64,000 nucleotides of DNA from Fidelibacterota bacterium. Its GTDB lineage: Bacteria > Fidelibacterota > Marinisomatia > SCGC-AAA003-L08 > D37C17. Of this stretch, positions 1 to 7,480 are shown piece by piece. A program made the translations under genes and the position numbers. The stretch lies in contig JACNLQ010000049.1 in NCBI GenBank assembly GCA_014381415.1, forward strand, positions 59,300-123,299, given 5' to 3'. Each line of letters starts with the position of its first letter. Within the stretch, counting starts at the first letter, position 1. The notes below the pieces were generated by a model that was given only the letters and a program-made list of their open reading frames with translations, was not told the origin of the DNA and did no database searches.

Positions 1-450
1 CATGGTATCGGTTACAATATATTCTGCGGAGGGAGTTAATTTGGCTACAGACGATTGTAGATCCGGGTGGATATTTCCTAAAAAGACTAGTGGAGATAAT
101 CGGTCGGCTTCCTGAATGGAGGGAGTAAAATTCTCAAATACGCCCAATTCAGTAAAGAGGGTATCCCGCGTAGAATAATCATCGCTGTATTTACCACCCC
201 AGCGAAAGGTTGAACCAGTTTCAACAAGTATATTATCGGTATTTATATTCCGCGATTGAAATAACTTCCAACCCTCTTCTGGATAGTCGTCGCCAACGAC
301 CCCCACTAACTTTACCGGAGCCAGCAATCCTGCGGAAATTGAGAAATAAGTTGCAGATCCGCCCAAAATATCTTGTCGATTACCATGGGGCGTTTCCAGT
401 GTATCAATTGCTATAGAGCCTACAGCAAGTATTGTTTTTTGTTTATTCAT
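1..450 (-). CDS. PfkB-family sugar/nucleoside kinase, 3' end cut by the window edge
   Basis: The first 150 codons of a minus-strand gene are present and the rest lies left of base 1, so the ORF track missed it. It starts with ATG at 450. Residues 8-16 (AVGSIAIDT) form the first Rossmann-like strand of PfkB kinases. GGSATYFSISAG is the substrate-binding Gly-Gly segment followed by the usual Ala/Ser-rich helix, and VKLVGVVGDDYPEEG is the next conserved strand and turn. The family phosphorylates sugars or nucleosides such as ribose, fructose or adenosine using ATP in the cytoplasm. The C-terminal GAGD motif with the catalytic Asp is outside the window, so the substrate cannot be assigned. The family call is firm. 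Confidence 0.85.
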   Translation of the reverse strand, partial: MNKQKTILAVGSIAIDTLETPHGNRQDILGGSATYFSISAGLLAPVKLVGVVGDDYPEEGWKLFQSRNINTDNILVETGSTFRWGGKYSDDYSTRDTLFTELGVFENFTPSIQEADRLSPLVFLGNIHPDLQSSVAKLTPSAEYIVTDTM

Positions 451-516
451 AGGGCGTAAATATTAGCATTTTTATCTATCTTTATACAATGATGAAATCT
501 GCCTTATATTTCAAAT

Positions 517-1020
517 ATGGGATATTTAGAATTCTGCTCAAATTGCGGCAAAAAAAATAAGTTTGGAGAAAAAGATGGCAATAAGCGATATTTTTGTTTG
601 CATTGCAGCGCCATCCATTATGAAAACCCAAAACCAACAGCCACTTTAATATGCATGCATGAAAATCAATTGCTGTTAGTGAAAAGGGCAGTTGATCCCG
701 GAAGGGGAATGTGGGGCTTGCCTGGTGGATTTATAGAAAGAGGAGAGACGCCTGAAATGGGCGCAATAAGAGAACTTTTAGAAGAAACAAACTTACAAGG
801 AAGTGTGAGTAATTTGCTGGGTACATGCAGTCATTTTAATACCGTCTTTGGAGATATTTTACTAATGGGGCTGGAAATACAAATTGAGGATTGGTCTTCA
901 CTGAAAGCAGGGGATGATGCTGAAGAGGCGGTTTTGTTTCCATTTGACGAACTGCCAAAACTTGCCTTTCCCTGCCATGAAAAAATTGTAAATATGTATA
1001 GGCAGAAATTATTATCATGA
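517..1020 (+). CDS. Nudix hydrolase with N-terminal zinc ribbon
   Basis: This 167-residue protein begins with a CxxC...CxxC zinc ribbon (C7, C10, C27, C30) and is followed by a Nudix fold. The Nudix box runs from G71 to about L93 (GFIERGETPEMGAIRELLEE plus TNL) and has the metal-binding REXXEE core intact. Zinc-ribbon Nudix proteins of this size usually hydrolyse NADH, ADP-ribose, FAD or related nucleotide diphosphates; the exact substrate is not visible. Its stop overlaps the start of the AroQ-like gene by four bases (ATGA), so the two are probably co-translated. The ATG at 517 is the natural start because the ribbon follows directly. Confidence 0.88.
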   Translation: MGYLEFCSNCGKKNKFGEKDGNKRYFCLHCSAIHYENPKPTATLICMHENQLLLVKRAVDPGRGMWGLPGGFIERGETPEMGAIRELLEETNLQGSVSNLLGTCSHFNTVFGDILLMGLEIQIEDWSSLKAGDDAEEAVLFPFDELPKLAFPCHEKIVNMYRQKLLS

Positions 1021-1439
1021 CTCAAAAACCAATGCAGAAAAACATTCTTGTTATCCATGGACCTAATATGAATTTATTAGGTCATAGAAAAATAGAAGCC
1101 AATCCAAATATTACTTTAGACAAACTAAACAAAAATTTGCGTAAAGTGGCAAACGGGTTAGAGTTGAAACTGAAGATTATTCAAACCAATGATGAATCCC
1201 GAGCAGTCAATATAGTTCAAAGGCAGCGCAACAAAATTTGTGGACTGCTTCTTTTTCCCGGACCATGGCAAAAATCAGCTTATGCTTTACAAGACACCCT
1301 GGAGTTGTTGTCTATACCATTTGTAACCATTTCATTAGGTGATAAGGTGGAGGTGCTACAAGGGTTAAAAAACTTCGAGGAAGTGGATATTTATAAAGCA
1401 GGCGAATTGGCACTTATTCACCTGTCAGGTTCAATTTAA
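1017..1439 (+). CDS. AroQ-like (type II dehydroquinase fold) protein lacking catalytic residues
   Basis: This 140-residue protein matches type II 3-dehydroquinate dehydratase in length and layout. GPNMNLLGHR corresponds to GPNLNLLGTR, QTNDES to QSNHEG, and FPGPWQKSAYALQDTL to NPGAYTHTSVALRDAL. The residues that do the chemistry are changed. The active-site Tyr after the GPN loop is Asn, the substrate Asn of NPGAY is Phe, the His of THTS is Lys, the His of EVHxSN is Ser, and the following Arg-rich REPFR segment is missing. Only the GPN loop and its Arg remain. It is therefore probably not an active dehydroquinase; a binding, regulatory or altered role is possible. It is translationally coupled to the Nudix gene. 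Confidence 0.7.
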   Translation: MTQKPMQKNILVIHGPNMNLLGHRKIEANPNITLDKLNKNLRKVANGLELKLKIIQTNDESRAVNIVQRQRNKICGLLLFPGPWQKSAYALQDTLELLSIPFVTISLGDKVEVLQGLKNFEEVDIYKAGELALIHLSGSI

Positions 1440-2204
1440 TTGCAATAGTTCAGGCAAATCATCCACGGAATTGATAATATAGTCCGGTTTGATTGCAGAG
1501 CAATTTAGACTTTCTCTCCTATATTTTCCAGTTCTAACCAAAACGGACTGCATACCCACATTGTTGGCGCCACGAATATCACCATCAATATCATCACCCA
1601 CCATATAAATTGATTTAAAGGGCAGCCCCCAGGGCGTCACTGCCAGCTGAAATAAGTGGGGATTAGGCTTGCCAATGACTACGGCTTCTTTTCCTGTGGC
1701 AAATTCCAAGCCCGCAACAAAAGCGCCTAAATCTAAGGTTAGCTCATTACCCGAATGCCAAAATTTGTTCTTATGCATTGCCACTATTTCAGCCCCATTT
1801 AGTATTTTGTTAAATAGAGTATTTAACAGATCAAAGCTAAACTGATTGCCCATATCTCCTAAGACAATAGCTTGTGGGTTTTCAGCATGTAATTCAAAAT
1901 CTGAGAAATCCTCCTCCATATCTTTATCTGGTACGACCAGCGCAATTTTTTTATAACCCTTGATTTTACAATATTCTACAGCAGCATGGGGAGCGGCAAA
2001 AACTTCCTCAACGTCTAAAGTTAAACCCATTGATTGCAGCCTGGTGATCAAATTCTTTTTAGTCATTCGGGTAGTATTGGTAATAAAGCGGAAGGGGATA
2101 TTGTTTTGTCGAATTAGGTTGATTGATTCCTTTGCGCCAGAAATTAGAGAATCCCCCTGATAAATCACTCCATCTAAATCAAACAATATCCCGATTTTAT
2201 GCAT
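1431..2204 (-). CDS. NagD/AraL-type HAD phosphatase
   Basis: The protein is a HAD hydrolase of the C2-capped NagD type (257 residues). Motif I is LFDLDGVIYQGDS with the nucleophilic Asp, motif II is FITNTTRMT, motif III includes GKPNPHLF, and motif IV is MVGDDIDGDIRGANNVGM. Such enzymes dephosphorylate sugar phosphates, nucleotides or by-products such as phosphoglycolate. The ORF track extends the frame to a GTG at 2309 inside dapF. I chose the ATG at 2204 because the HAD motif starts five residues later, as in the family, and it overlaps the dapF stop by only eight bases. It converges on the AroQ-like gene with a 9-base overlap of the 3' ends. Confidence 0.85.
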   Translation of the reverse strand: MHKIGILFDLDGVIYQGDSLISGAKESINLIRQNNIPFRFITNTTRMTKKNLITRLQSMGLTLDVEEVFAAPHAAVEYCKIKGYKKIALVVPDKDMEEDFSDFELHAENPQAIVLGDMGNQFSFDLLNTLFNKILNGAEIVAMHKNKFWHSGNELTLDLGAFVAGLEFATGKEAVVIGKPNPHLFQLAVTPWGLPFKSIYMVGDDIDGDIRGANNVGMQSVLVRTGKYRRESLNCSAIKPDYIINSVDDLPELLQLN

Positions 2205-3000
2205 AGTCTGAGTGGAAAGATGAAAATTCACTGGAAAATAAAATTTCTGCAGGACCTTCACAGCTGGCATCTTTCCAATTTTTATCAAAGGTAAATCGGA
2301 GTTTTCCACCGGGGGAGGCGGTAGTTATAGGGGAAGATAATCCAAGACTGTGGGATAGGTGAAATACCACAGCGGTTGACCCCGAAGAACAGGAGAGCAT
2401 CATTTGTTCAACACCCTTTTCATAGGTTCTAATTTGTATAGTCCCGTCATCTTCTAGTTTATAAAAATTAACATTAATACCCTTGGGCTGAAATATTTGG
2501 TGGTGGCGAATTCGCCTTCCTATATTGGTAACATATTCTTCGTCTAAATTATTTGATTCACATACAAAATGACGAGCGCCGCTATTAACAAAAAATCCAG
2601 CACATCCTTCTGGATTAAGCGCTTTAGATTTATATTCGGGTGTTCTCATACCCATCATAACCATTCCTTCACTTTTAATTTCAGACCAATACATACCCGC
2701 TCCTGTTTCAAACGTCATTTTTTGCTCAACCTTTCTAGACTGATACATAAACAGTGATGCGCATCGCGATCCATTTGCACAGAAAGTTTCCCAGGATCCG
2801 TCAGAATTATAATAATCAAGGGAAAAATCGTTTTTTTCAGAGGGAGAAATAATAAATAATCCATCTGCGCCTATGCCAGTATGGCGGTTACATAATCGTT
2901 GAATTATGGATTCTTTATCATCTACTTCGGGGAAATATTCTGATAAAATAAGAATGAAATCATTTCCATTGGCGTGGCATTTGGTAAAGGGTATTTTCAT
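2197..3000 (-). CDS. dapF: Diaminopimelate epimerase
   Basis: DapF (267 residues, normal length) interconverts LL- and meso-diaminopimelate for lysine and peptidoglycan synthesis in the cytoplasm. The opening KCHANGNDFIL matches the family N-terminus. One catalytic Cys is C74 in FCANGSRC and the other is C203 in LSCSSGSTA. Both motifs are usually CGNG and CGTG, so a Gly has become Ala in the first and Gly-Thr has become Ser-Ser in the second, while the cysteines are kept. NRHTGIGADG and RTYEKGVE are further family blocks. The ATG at 3000 is the only reasonable start. The gene overlaps the downstream NagD-like gene, suggesting one transcript. Confidence 0.93.
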   Translation of the reverse strand: MKIPFTKCHANGNDFILILSEYFPEVDDKESIIQRLCNRHTGIGADGLFIISPSEKNDFSLDYYNSDGSWETFCANGSRCASLFMYQSRKVEQKMTFETGAGMYWSEIKSEGMVMMGMRTPEYKSKALNPEGCAGFFVNSGARHFVCESNNLDEEYVTNIGRRIRHHQIFQPKGINVNFYKLEDDGTIQIRTYEKGVEQMMLSCSSGSTAVVFHLSHSLGLSSPITTASPGGKLRFTFDKNWKDASCEGPAEILFSSEFSSFHSDYA

Positions 3001-3035
3001 AAGTATATTTTTTAAGTGAAGTTCTACTTTTTAAA

Positions 3036-3069
3036 TTAACCACAAATGAACACAGATAAACACAAATAA
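3036..3069. repeat. Dispersed intergenic repeat, copy 1
   Basis: A 34-base stretch (TTAACCACAAATGAACACAG and following AT-rich bases) closely resembles bases 36483-36516, with mostly transition differences. Both copies lie just 5' of minus-strand genes, dapF here and prmC there. Sequences of the form CCACAGATGAACACAGAT are scattered through many environmental genomes; their function is unknown. Confidence 0.5.
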
Positions 3070-3226
3070 TAAAGGACCCGTTCAACAATATTTCACCCAC
3101 AAACCACTGAAATAAAATGTAGGCAGGTGGACAAATCGGCAAGGGATGAGTACAAATTCTTTTGAAAAAAGTATAAACATAAACATTATTGATTTTAATT
3201 TTATTCCATCTAATAAAAGGAAATTA

Positions 3227-3937
3227 ATGGACTTTTCAAAAAGAGAAATAATTACCAGTTCCTGGAATAAATTGAAACCCAATTTTGGATTATTGGTTTT
3301 GGCAATTGTATTTATATTTGCACTTAATTTGTTTTTGGGCATAATACAAGATAGGCTGCTTGAAGATCTTACCGCTCAATCTATTCTATTTACCATTGCA
3401 GCTTATTTATTTCAAATGGGGCTTAATCTGGGAATGTTGAGAATATATTTAAATTTAATGCACAATCAAGGTGGAGAATTCCCTCAGTTATTTAGCAGCT
3501 TTCATTTATTAATACCATACTTAATGGCATCGCTATTGGTTATAACAATATTATTGGTTGCAGCTATTCCAGGAATTGTTCTCTTGCTATCCTCAATTTC
3601 AGTAGATTTAGACACCCTCCCAACCATAGAATCATTTGAGGGGCTGTCTATGGTAATTCCAATATTAATTATTATTATACCTTTTGTATATATTTCTTTA
3701 AGATTCCAATTTTATGATTATTTTTTGGTGGATGAAGAGTGCGGTATTGTTGAGGCGGTGAAGAAAAGTGCCGCCATAACCAAAGGCTATGTGATGGAAT
3801 TATTTTTATTGGGGGCAGTAATGTCCATCATTGTACTGATTTCCATCATTCCTCTTGGGGTGGGGTTGTTTATCAGCGTTCCCCTGTCTATTATGGTGAA
3901 CACCTATGTATTTGAGAAGCTTAAGAAAAAGCCCTAA
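3227..3937 (+). CDS. Multi-pass membrane protein, DUF975/YciC-like
   Basis: A 236-residue integral membrane protein with about five or six hydrophobic segments. The first is near residues 20-43 (LVLAIVFIFALNLFLGII), two lie in the middle and a final pair is near the C-terminus. The block VDEECGIVEAVKKSAAITKGY resembles the conserved amphipathic segment of DUF975/YciC-like and glycerophosphodiesterase-membrane-domain proteins, where large membrane bundles of unknown role share this motif. The ORF track starts at 3146; I prefer the ATG at 3227 because AAAAGGA lies seven bases upstream and the 27 extra residues are low-complexity. It converges with the SDR gene, overlapping it by four bases. Confidence 0.65.
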   Translation: MDFSKREIITSSWNKLKPNFGLLVLAIVFIFALNLFLGIIQDRLLEDLTAQSILFTIAAYLFQMGLNLGMLRIYLNLMHNQGGEFPQLFSSFHLLIPYLMASLLVITILLVAAIPGIVLLLSSISVDLDTLPTIESFEGLSMVIPILIIIIPFVYISLRFQFYDYFLVDEECGIVEAVKKSAAITKGYVMELFLLGAVMSIIVLISIIPLGVGLFISVPLSIMVNTYVFEKLKKKP

Positions 3938-4599
3938 AGATGAATTAATGATCCGTTTTCTTCGGATAATAATAAGGATTCAATTTTCAAAGCTATTTGT
4001 TTAGGGCTCACCCAATTGCCGTGGTCAGCATCAGGCATTTGATTTCTATTAGCGGGAGTATCAATAATGCCGGGCAATAGGGCATTACAGGTAATTCCAT
4101 TCCCATTTTCCAGAGCGATTATTTTAGTAAGCATGTGAACAGCAGCTTTACTGGTGGAGTATGGTCCGGTGAGGGGCATCCCTTTAACAGCCGCTTGGGC
4201 CCCCATATTCACAATTCTCCCCCAATCATTTTGCTTCATTTTTGGCAGAATCTGTTGACAACAATTCAGAGTAGTCATAAAGTTTGTATTATACATATAA
4301 TTCCAATCATCATGACCCTCTTCTACATGATTTCCCATGGTGAATCCACCAACAATATTAAGCCAGGCGTGAACATTTCCCACCTCATCATTTATCCAAG
4401 AAATGGCATTTCCAATAGAATAATGATCCAGGGGATCCATTTCAATAATGGCTGAATTATTTTCATTTTCAACATTTTCCGAAAGCTGTCTTACAGTGCC
4501 CACTACAAAAGCAGCTCTGTTTGAAAAATTAGATATTAATTCTGAGGCTACAGTACCGTTAGCCCCTGTAATTACAATATTCATTTCATTTAATTTCAT
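3934..4599 (-). CDS. Short-chain dehydrogenase/reductase
   Basis: A classical SDR of 221 residues. The nucleotide-binding loop is ITGANGTVASEL, a variant of TGxxxGxG. NIVGG stands in for the NNAG motif. MGAQAA ends in the region of the catalytic Ser, which appears to be Ala (VNMGAQAAVKG), and YSTSK is the catalytic Tyr-Lys pair. The C-terminus is short compared with the usual 240-250 residues. The loss of the catalytic Ser and a shortened end make an ordinary SDR reaction uncertain. An upstream GGAGA five bases from ATG 4599 decides the start. It overlaps plsC by 14 bases and probably shares its transcript. Confidence 0.83.
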   Translation of the reverse strand: MKLNEMNIVITGANGTVASELISNFSNRAAFVVGTVRQLSENVENENNSAIIEMDPLDHYSIGNAISWINDEVGNVHAWLNIVGGFTMGNHVEEGHDDWNYMYNTNFMTTLNCCQQILPKMKQNDWGRIVNMGAQAAVKGMPLTGPYSTSKAAVHMLTKIIALENGNGITCNALLPGIIDTPANRNQMPDADHGNWVSPKQIALKIESLLLSEENGSLIHL

Positions 4600-5302
4600 G
4601 TGATTCTCCTAATAATTCTTTAATTTTCGTTTCAACTTTATTTTTAAGACCATTTATTCCTAAATCTGAATATTCTGAAACGTTGGTGGGAGCGCCAATG
4701 TTTATAGAAATTGACCCCGGTTTCATCCACCACCTATCTTTTGGTTTAAAACTATAAGCACCTGAAACCCCAACGGGCAATATGGCGGTATTGGTATTAA
4801 TTGCCATGTGAAACCCCCCCTTTTTTAATTCCCTCATTTTTCCATCTAATGGTCTGGTGCCTTCGGGGAGAATGCCAATATGAATACCCTGCTTTAATAC
4901 ATCTTCAGCTTTTTTAATACTTTCAAAGGCAGCCTGACGGTTTTTCCGTTCTATAGGGATAGCCTGAATTCGCTTAATAATTGAGGAAAAAACAGGTATT
5001 TTAAAATTTTCTACAGCCGTAATGCCTGTCCAGGCACCTTTTGGAATTAGAGGAAAAATAAAAACATCAAGAAAGCTTGAATGATTCATCATAATTATAT
5101 AGGTACCATCTGATGGAAATTCCCCTCTTATTTTGGGCCATAGTAATAAAGAAGCCATCATAAATCGGCAGCAAATTTTTACAGAACCGTAAAATAGGGG
5201 GAGAAAAATAAAACCAGATAAAATTAAAATAATGGCTATCAAGATAAATGCCAAAAACCCGCTTAGATATAATACCAATGACAATAGTTTAAATTTTAAC
5301 AT
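4586..5302 (-). CDS. plsC: 1-acyl-sn-glycerol-3-phosphate acyltransferase
   Basis: A 238-residue PlsC-family acyltransferase. It has a long N-terminal hydrophobic region (about residues 5-55), the HX4D catalytic motif as NHSSFLD near residue 74, and the EGTR motif in LPEGTRPLDG. GVSGAY and the GAPTNVSEY segment match later family blocks. It would acylate lysophosphatidic acid to phosphatidic acid at the inner membrane. It overlaps mutY upstream by seven bases and the SDR gene downstream, so it sits in the middle of a compact operon. Specificity for the LPA acceptor is inferred from the family. Confidence 0.87.
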   Translation of the reverse strand: MLKFKLLSLVLYLSGFLAFILIAIILILSGFIFLPLFYGSVKICCRFMMASLLLWPKIRGEFPSDGTYIIMMNHSSFLDVFIFPLIPKGAWTGITAVENFKIPVFSSIIKRIQAIPIERKNRQAAFESIKKAEDVLKQGIHIGILPEGTRPLDGKMRELKKGGFHMAINTNTAILPVGVSGAYSFKPKDRWWMKPGSISINIGAPTNVSEYSDLGINGLKNKVETKIKELLGESHEIK

Positions 5303-6375
5303 ATACCATCTTCAATAAAAAGCTTGTCAAACAGCTTGTGATTGGCTTTTGGGAAAGGAAGCCGCTTAATATCTTCTGGATTAATCCATTTCCAACCATC
5401 ACAGCCCAGAGCTTTGGGCGAACCGCTTAGGTAGTCACAGTGATAAGCATCCATGGTGATAGAAAAATGGGTATAGGCATGTTTAATTTGCTTTAGAAGG
5501 GAGGTGGGCTGAACCTGAACTCCCAGCTCTTCCTTGATTTCTCGAATAATACATTCCTGGGCATTTTCACCTGTTTCAATTTTACCACCAGGGAATTCCC
5601 ACAAGCCACCAAGCAGTCCATTTTCTCGTCGTTTAGAAATTAATATTTGACCCTTATTCCAAACTATGCCAACAGCAATATCGTAATGTGGTTTTTTTGG
5701 TGGCTTCACCTTAATTGGAAATTTGTCAACAGAATTATCAACCAGGGCCTTGCAAAACACAGCTACAGGACAGGCGCTACACTTAAGATTGCCTGCTGTG
5801 CAAATTTCACGCCCCAAATCCATGATTGCCTGATTAAAATCACCGGGTCTATCTATTGGAATATGGTTTTCATAGTAATTGTAAATTATATTTGAATTTT
5901 TAGGATAAGGTAAATCAATCATTTCCATCCGCGCTGCCACTCTGATAGCGTTTGCATCCACCGCAGGAAGGGGCTGATGAAAGGCAATGGACATTACAGC
6001 CGCTGAAATATAAGGTCCCACCCCGGGCAATTTAGAAAATTCATCTGGATCAGAGGGAATAATACCATTAAAACTATCAGCAATAATCTGACTGGATTTA
6101 TGAAAATTACGAGCACGGCTATAATATCCCAATCCCTCCCATTGTTTTAGTATTTGTTCCTGTGTGGCTTTGGCAACTGACTGTATTGTGGGGAATTTTT
6201 GTATCCATTTTTTGTAATAGGGCAACACTGTGGCAACCTGCGTTTGCTGTAACATCACCTCAGATAAATAAATTTTATAGGGATCATTGCAATCTCTCCA
6301 GGGGAAATTACATCGACGACTATCATACCAATTAAGTAGATGAGTAGCAAATTCAGAATTATTTTTCTTCGCCAC
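5296..6375 (-). CDS. mutY: A/G-specific adenine DNA glycosylase
   Basis: MutY removes adenine mispaired with 8-oxoguanine. The HhH-GPD domain is intact: EVMLQQTQVATV, then LPGVGPYISAAV and VDANAIRV with the catalytic Asp. The 4Fe-4S ligands follow as C-x6-C-x2-C-x5-C (CTAGNLKCSACPVAVFC). A C-terminal Nudix-like 8-oxoG recognition domain contains GGLWEFPGGKIETGE and REIKEELGV. The track start at 6408 is a GTG inside marR. I chose the GTG at 6375 because AGGGAGA is seven bases upstream and the protein then begins like E. coli MutY; a GTG at 6381 is an alternative. The protein is then 359 residues, the usual size. Confidence 0.92.
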   Translation of the reverse strand: MAKKNNSEFATHLLNWYDSRRCNFPWRDCNDPYKIYLSEVMLQQTQVATVLPYYKKWIQKFPTIQSVAKATQEQILKQWEGLGYYSRARNFHKSSQIIADSFNGIIPSDPDEFSKLPGVGPYISAAVMSIAFHQPLPAVDANAIRVAARMEMIDLPYPKNSNIIYNYYENHIPIDRPGDFNQAIMDLGREICTAGNLKCSACPVAVFCKALVDNSVDKFPIKVKPPKKPHYDIAVGIVWNKGQILISKRRENGLLGGLWEFPGGKIETGENAQECIIREIKEELGVQVQPTSLLKQIKHAYTHFSITMDAYHCDYLSGSPKALGCDGWKWINPEDIKRLPFPKANHKLFDKLFIEDGIC

Positions 6376-6377
6376 AA

Positions 6378-6797
6378 TCACTTCTCCCTGATGCAATCCA
6401 TTGCCCACACCAGCTTTTCTAACATTTCAGGTATATTTTCTTGATCGTCTAAATCAATATGTTTCAGCATAGAATAATTCAAATCAACCAGGAAGGATTC
6501 AAGTTGTGTAACAATAGTTCTTCCTTTCTCAGTAAGATGGACTTTTAATACCCTTTTGTCATAACTATCTTTTTTTCTTAGAACCAGCTCCAATTTATCC
6601 AACTTCTGTATATTCCTCGTGAGAGTGCTATTATCTAATCCCAGTTTATGTGCCAGGTTAGACATAGAAATGCCATCGGTTGAAATAGCCAAAAGATGAA
6701 AAGCCTGTGGAGCGGTAAGGGATAATTGGGAAGCGTATTGCCTTAATAAGGCATTATAATGAATGGTTAAATCCGTAAGAAGTTCTGGAATGTTCAT
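6378..6797 (-). CDS. MarR-family transcriptional regulator
   Basis: A 139-residue MarR-type winged-helix regulator. The recognition region reads GISMSNLAHKLGLDNSTLTRNIQKL and the wing follows as RKKDSYDKRVLKVHLTEKG, which is the family DRR-type signature. Such proteins bind palindromic operators as dimers and usually respond to small phenolic or oxidant ligands. Its own upstream 18-base gap holds TTGTATATTACAA, a good candidate autoregulatory site. The gene overlaps or touches mutY, so mutY may be under the same control. The ligand is unknown. Confidence 0.87.
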   Translation of the reverse strand: MNIPELLTDLTIHYNALLRQYASQLSLTAPQAFHLLAISTDGISMSNLAHKLGLDNSTLTRNIQKLDKLELVLRKKDSYDKRVLKVHLTEKGRTIVTQLESFLVDLNYSMLKHIDLDDQENIPEMLEKLVWAMDCIREK

Positions 6798-6799
6798 TA

Positions 6800-6812
6800 T
6801 TGTATATTACAA
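6800..6812. promoter_or_regulatory. MarR operator candidate, TTGTA-N3-TACAA palindrome
   Basis: The sequence TTGTATATTACAA has perfect 5-base arms around three bases. It lies two bases before the marR start codon, a position where a bound repressor would block transcription or translation. Palindromes of the TTG...CAA type are typical MarR-family operators. A second copy of this pattern, TTGTATTATACAA, lies just before the isoaspartyl methyltransferase gene at 29515. Confidence 0.45.
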
Positions 6813-6814
6813 CA

Positions 6815-7480
6815 TTATTTATTCCCCTGCAATAATTCTTCAATCATAATATGCGTAATTTCATCCAAACGAGAAATCACACGGTGTGCAATGGATAGCT
6901 GTGAATCGGGAACAGATCCTGTTTTGGCTATGACAAATGCGCCAGCTGCCAAGCCAGATTGAATACCGTGGAGAGAGTCTTCAATAATTACCGTATTTTC
7001 CGGTTTAACCTGGAGCCGCCCCATCATAGCGAGATATGGTTCGGGGTGGGGTTTGTTCCTTTCTGTATCATCGCCGGAAATGATATGTTCAAATAAATCA
7101 TCTAATTCGATAAGTGTGCGAAGCCAGTCTAAATTGTGCCTGGGAGATGCAGTTACCAGTCCAATTTTGTAATGCTGCTTTACCATTTTATGCAACTGAT
7201 GAAAACCAGGCATAAAGGCCAAGCTTTTCATAAATTCATCACGGACATACGCTCGACCTTTTTCCATAAAAACATTTTTATCTTCCGTTATTTTGTAGCG
7301 TTTCATGCTGAGATCAAAAAAATCTTGTTCTGCACATCCTCGAAATAACGACCAATCTTCTTCGGGTATTGTAACACCGTATTCTCTAAACAAACGGATT
7401 TCAGCTTTGGTATACAGAGGTTCTGTATCCAGAATTACCCCATCCATATCGAAAATCACAGCTTTGTTAAAAATGGTCAT
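6815..7480 (-). CDS. Beta-phosphoglucomutase-like HAD hydrolase
   Basis: A 221-residue class IA HAD protein. Motif I is VIFDMDGVILDTEPLY, whose second Asp is the acid/base residue. Motif II is VTASPRHN, motif III Lys lies in ERNKPHPEPYL, and motif IV is VIEDSLHGIQSG. The D-x-D-G-V-I-x-D-T-E signature with the helical cap is shared by beta-phosphoglucomutases and phosphatases such as YniC or Gph; which one this is cannot be told by sight. The start ATG overlaps the lipase stop as ATGA. Confidence 0.83.
   Translation of the reverse strand: MTIFNKAVIFDMDGVILDTEPLYTKAEIRLFREYGVTIPEEDWSLFRGCAEQDFFDLSMKRYKITEDKNVFMEKGRAYVRDEFMKSLAFMPGFHQLHKMVKQHYKIGLVTASPRHNLDWLRTLIELDDLFEHIISGDDTERNKPHPEPYLAMMGRLQVKPENTVIIEDSLHGIQSGLAAGAFVIAKTGSVPDSQLSIAHRVISRLDEITHIMIEELLQGNK

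Noticed and set aside
831-1058. Minus-strand ORFs opposite the Nudix gene
   Set aside because: They are shadows of the Nudix and AroQ-like coding regions with low-complexity products and no family motif.
3082-3342. ORF of 86 residues upstream of dapF, minus strand
   Set aside because: It lies over the start of the plus-strand membrane protein, begins at a weak start, and has no recognisable pattern.
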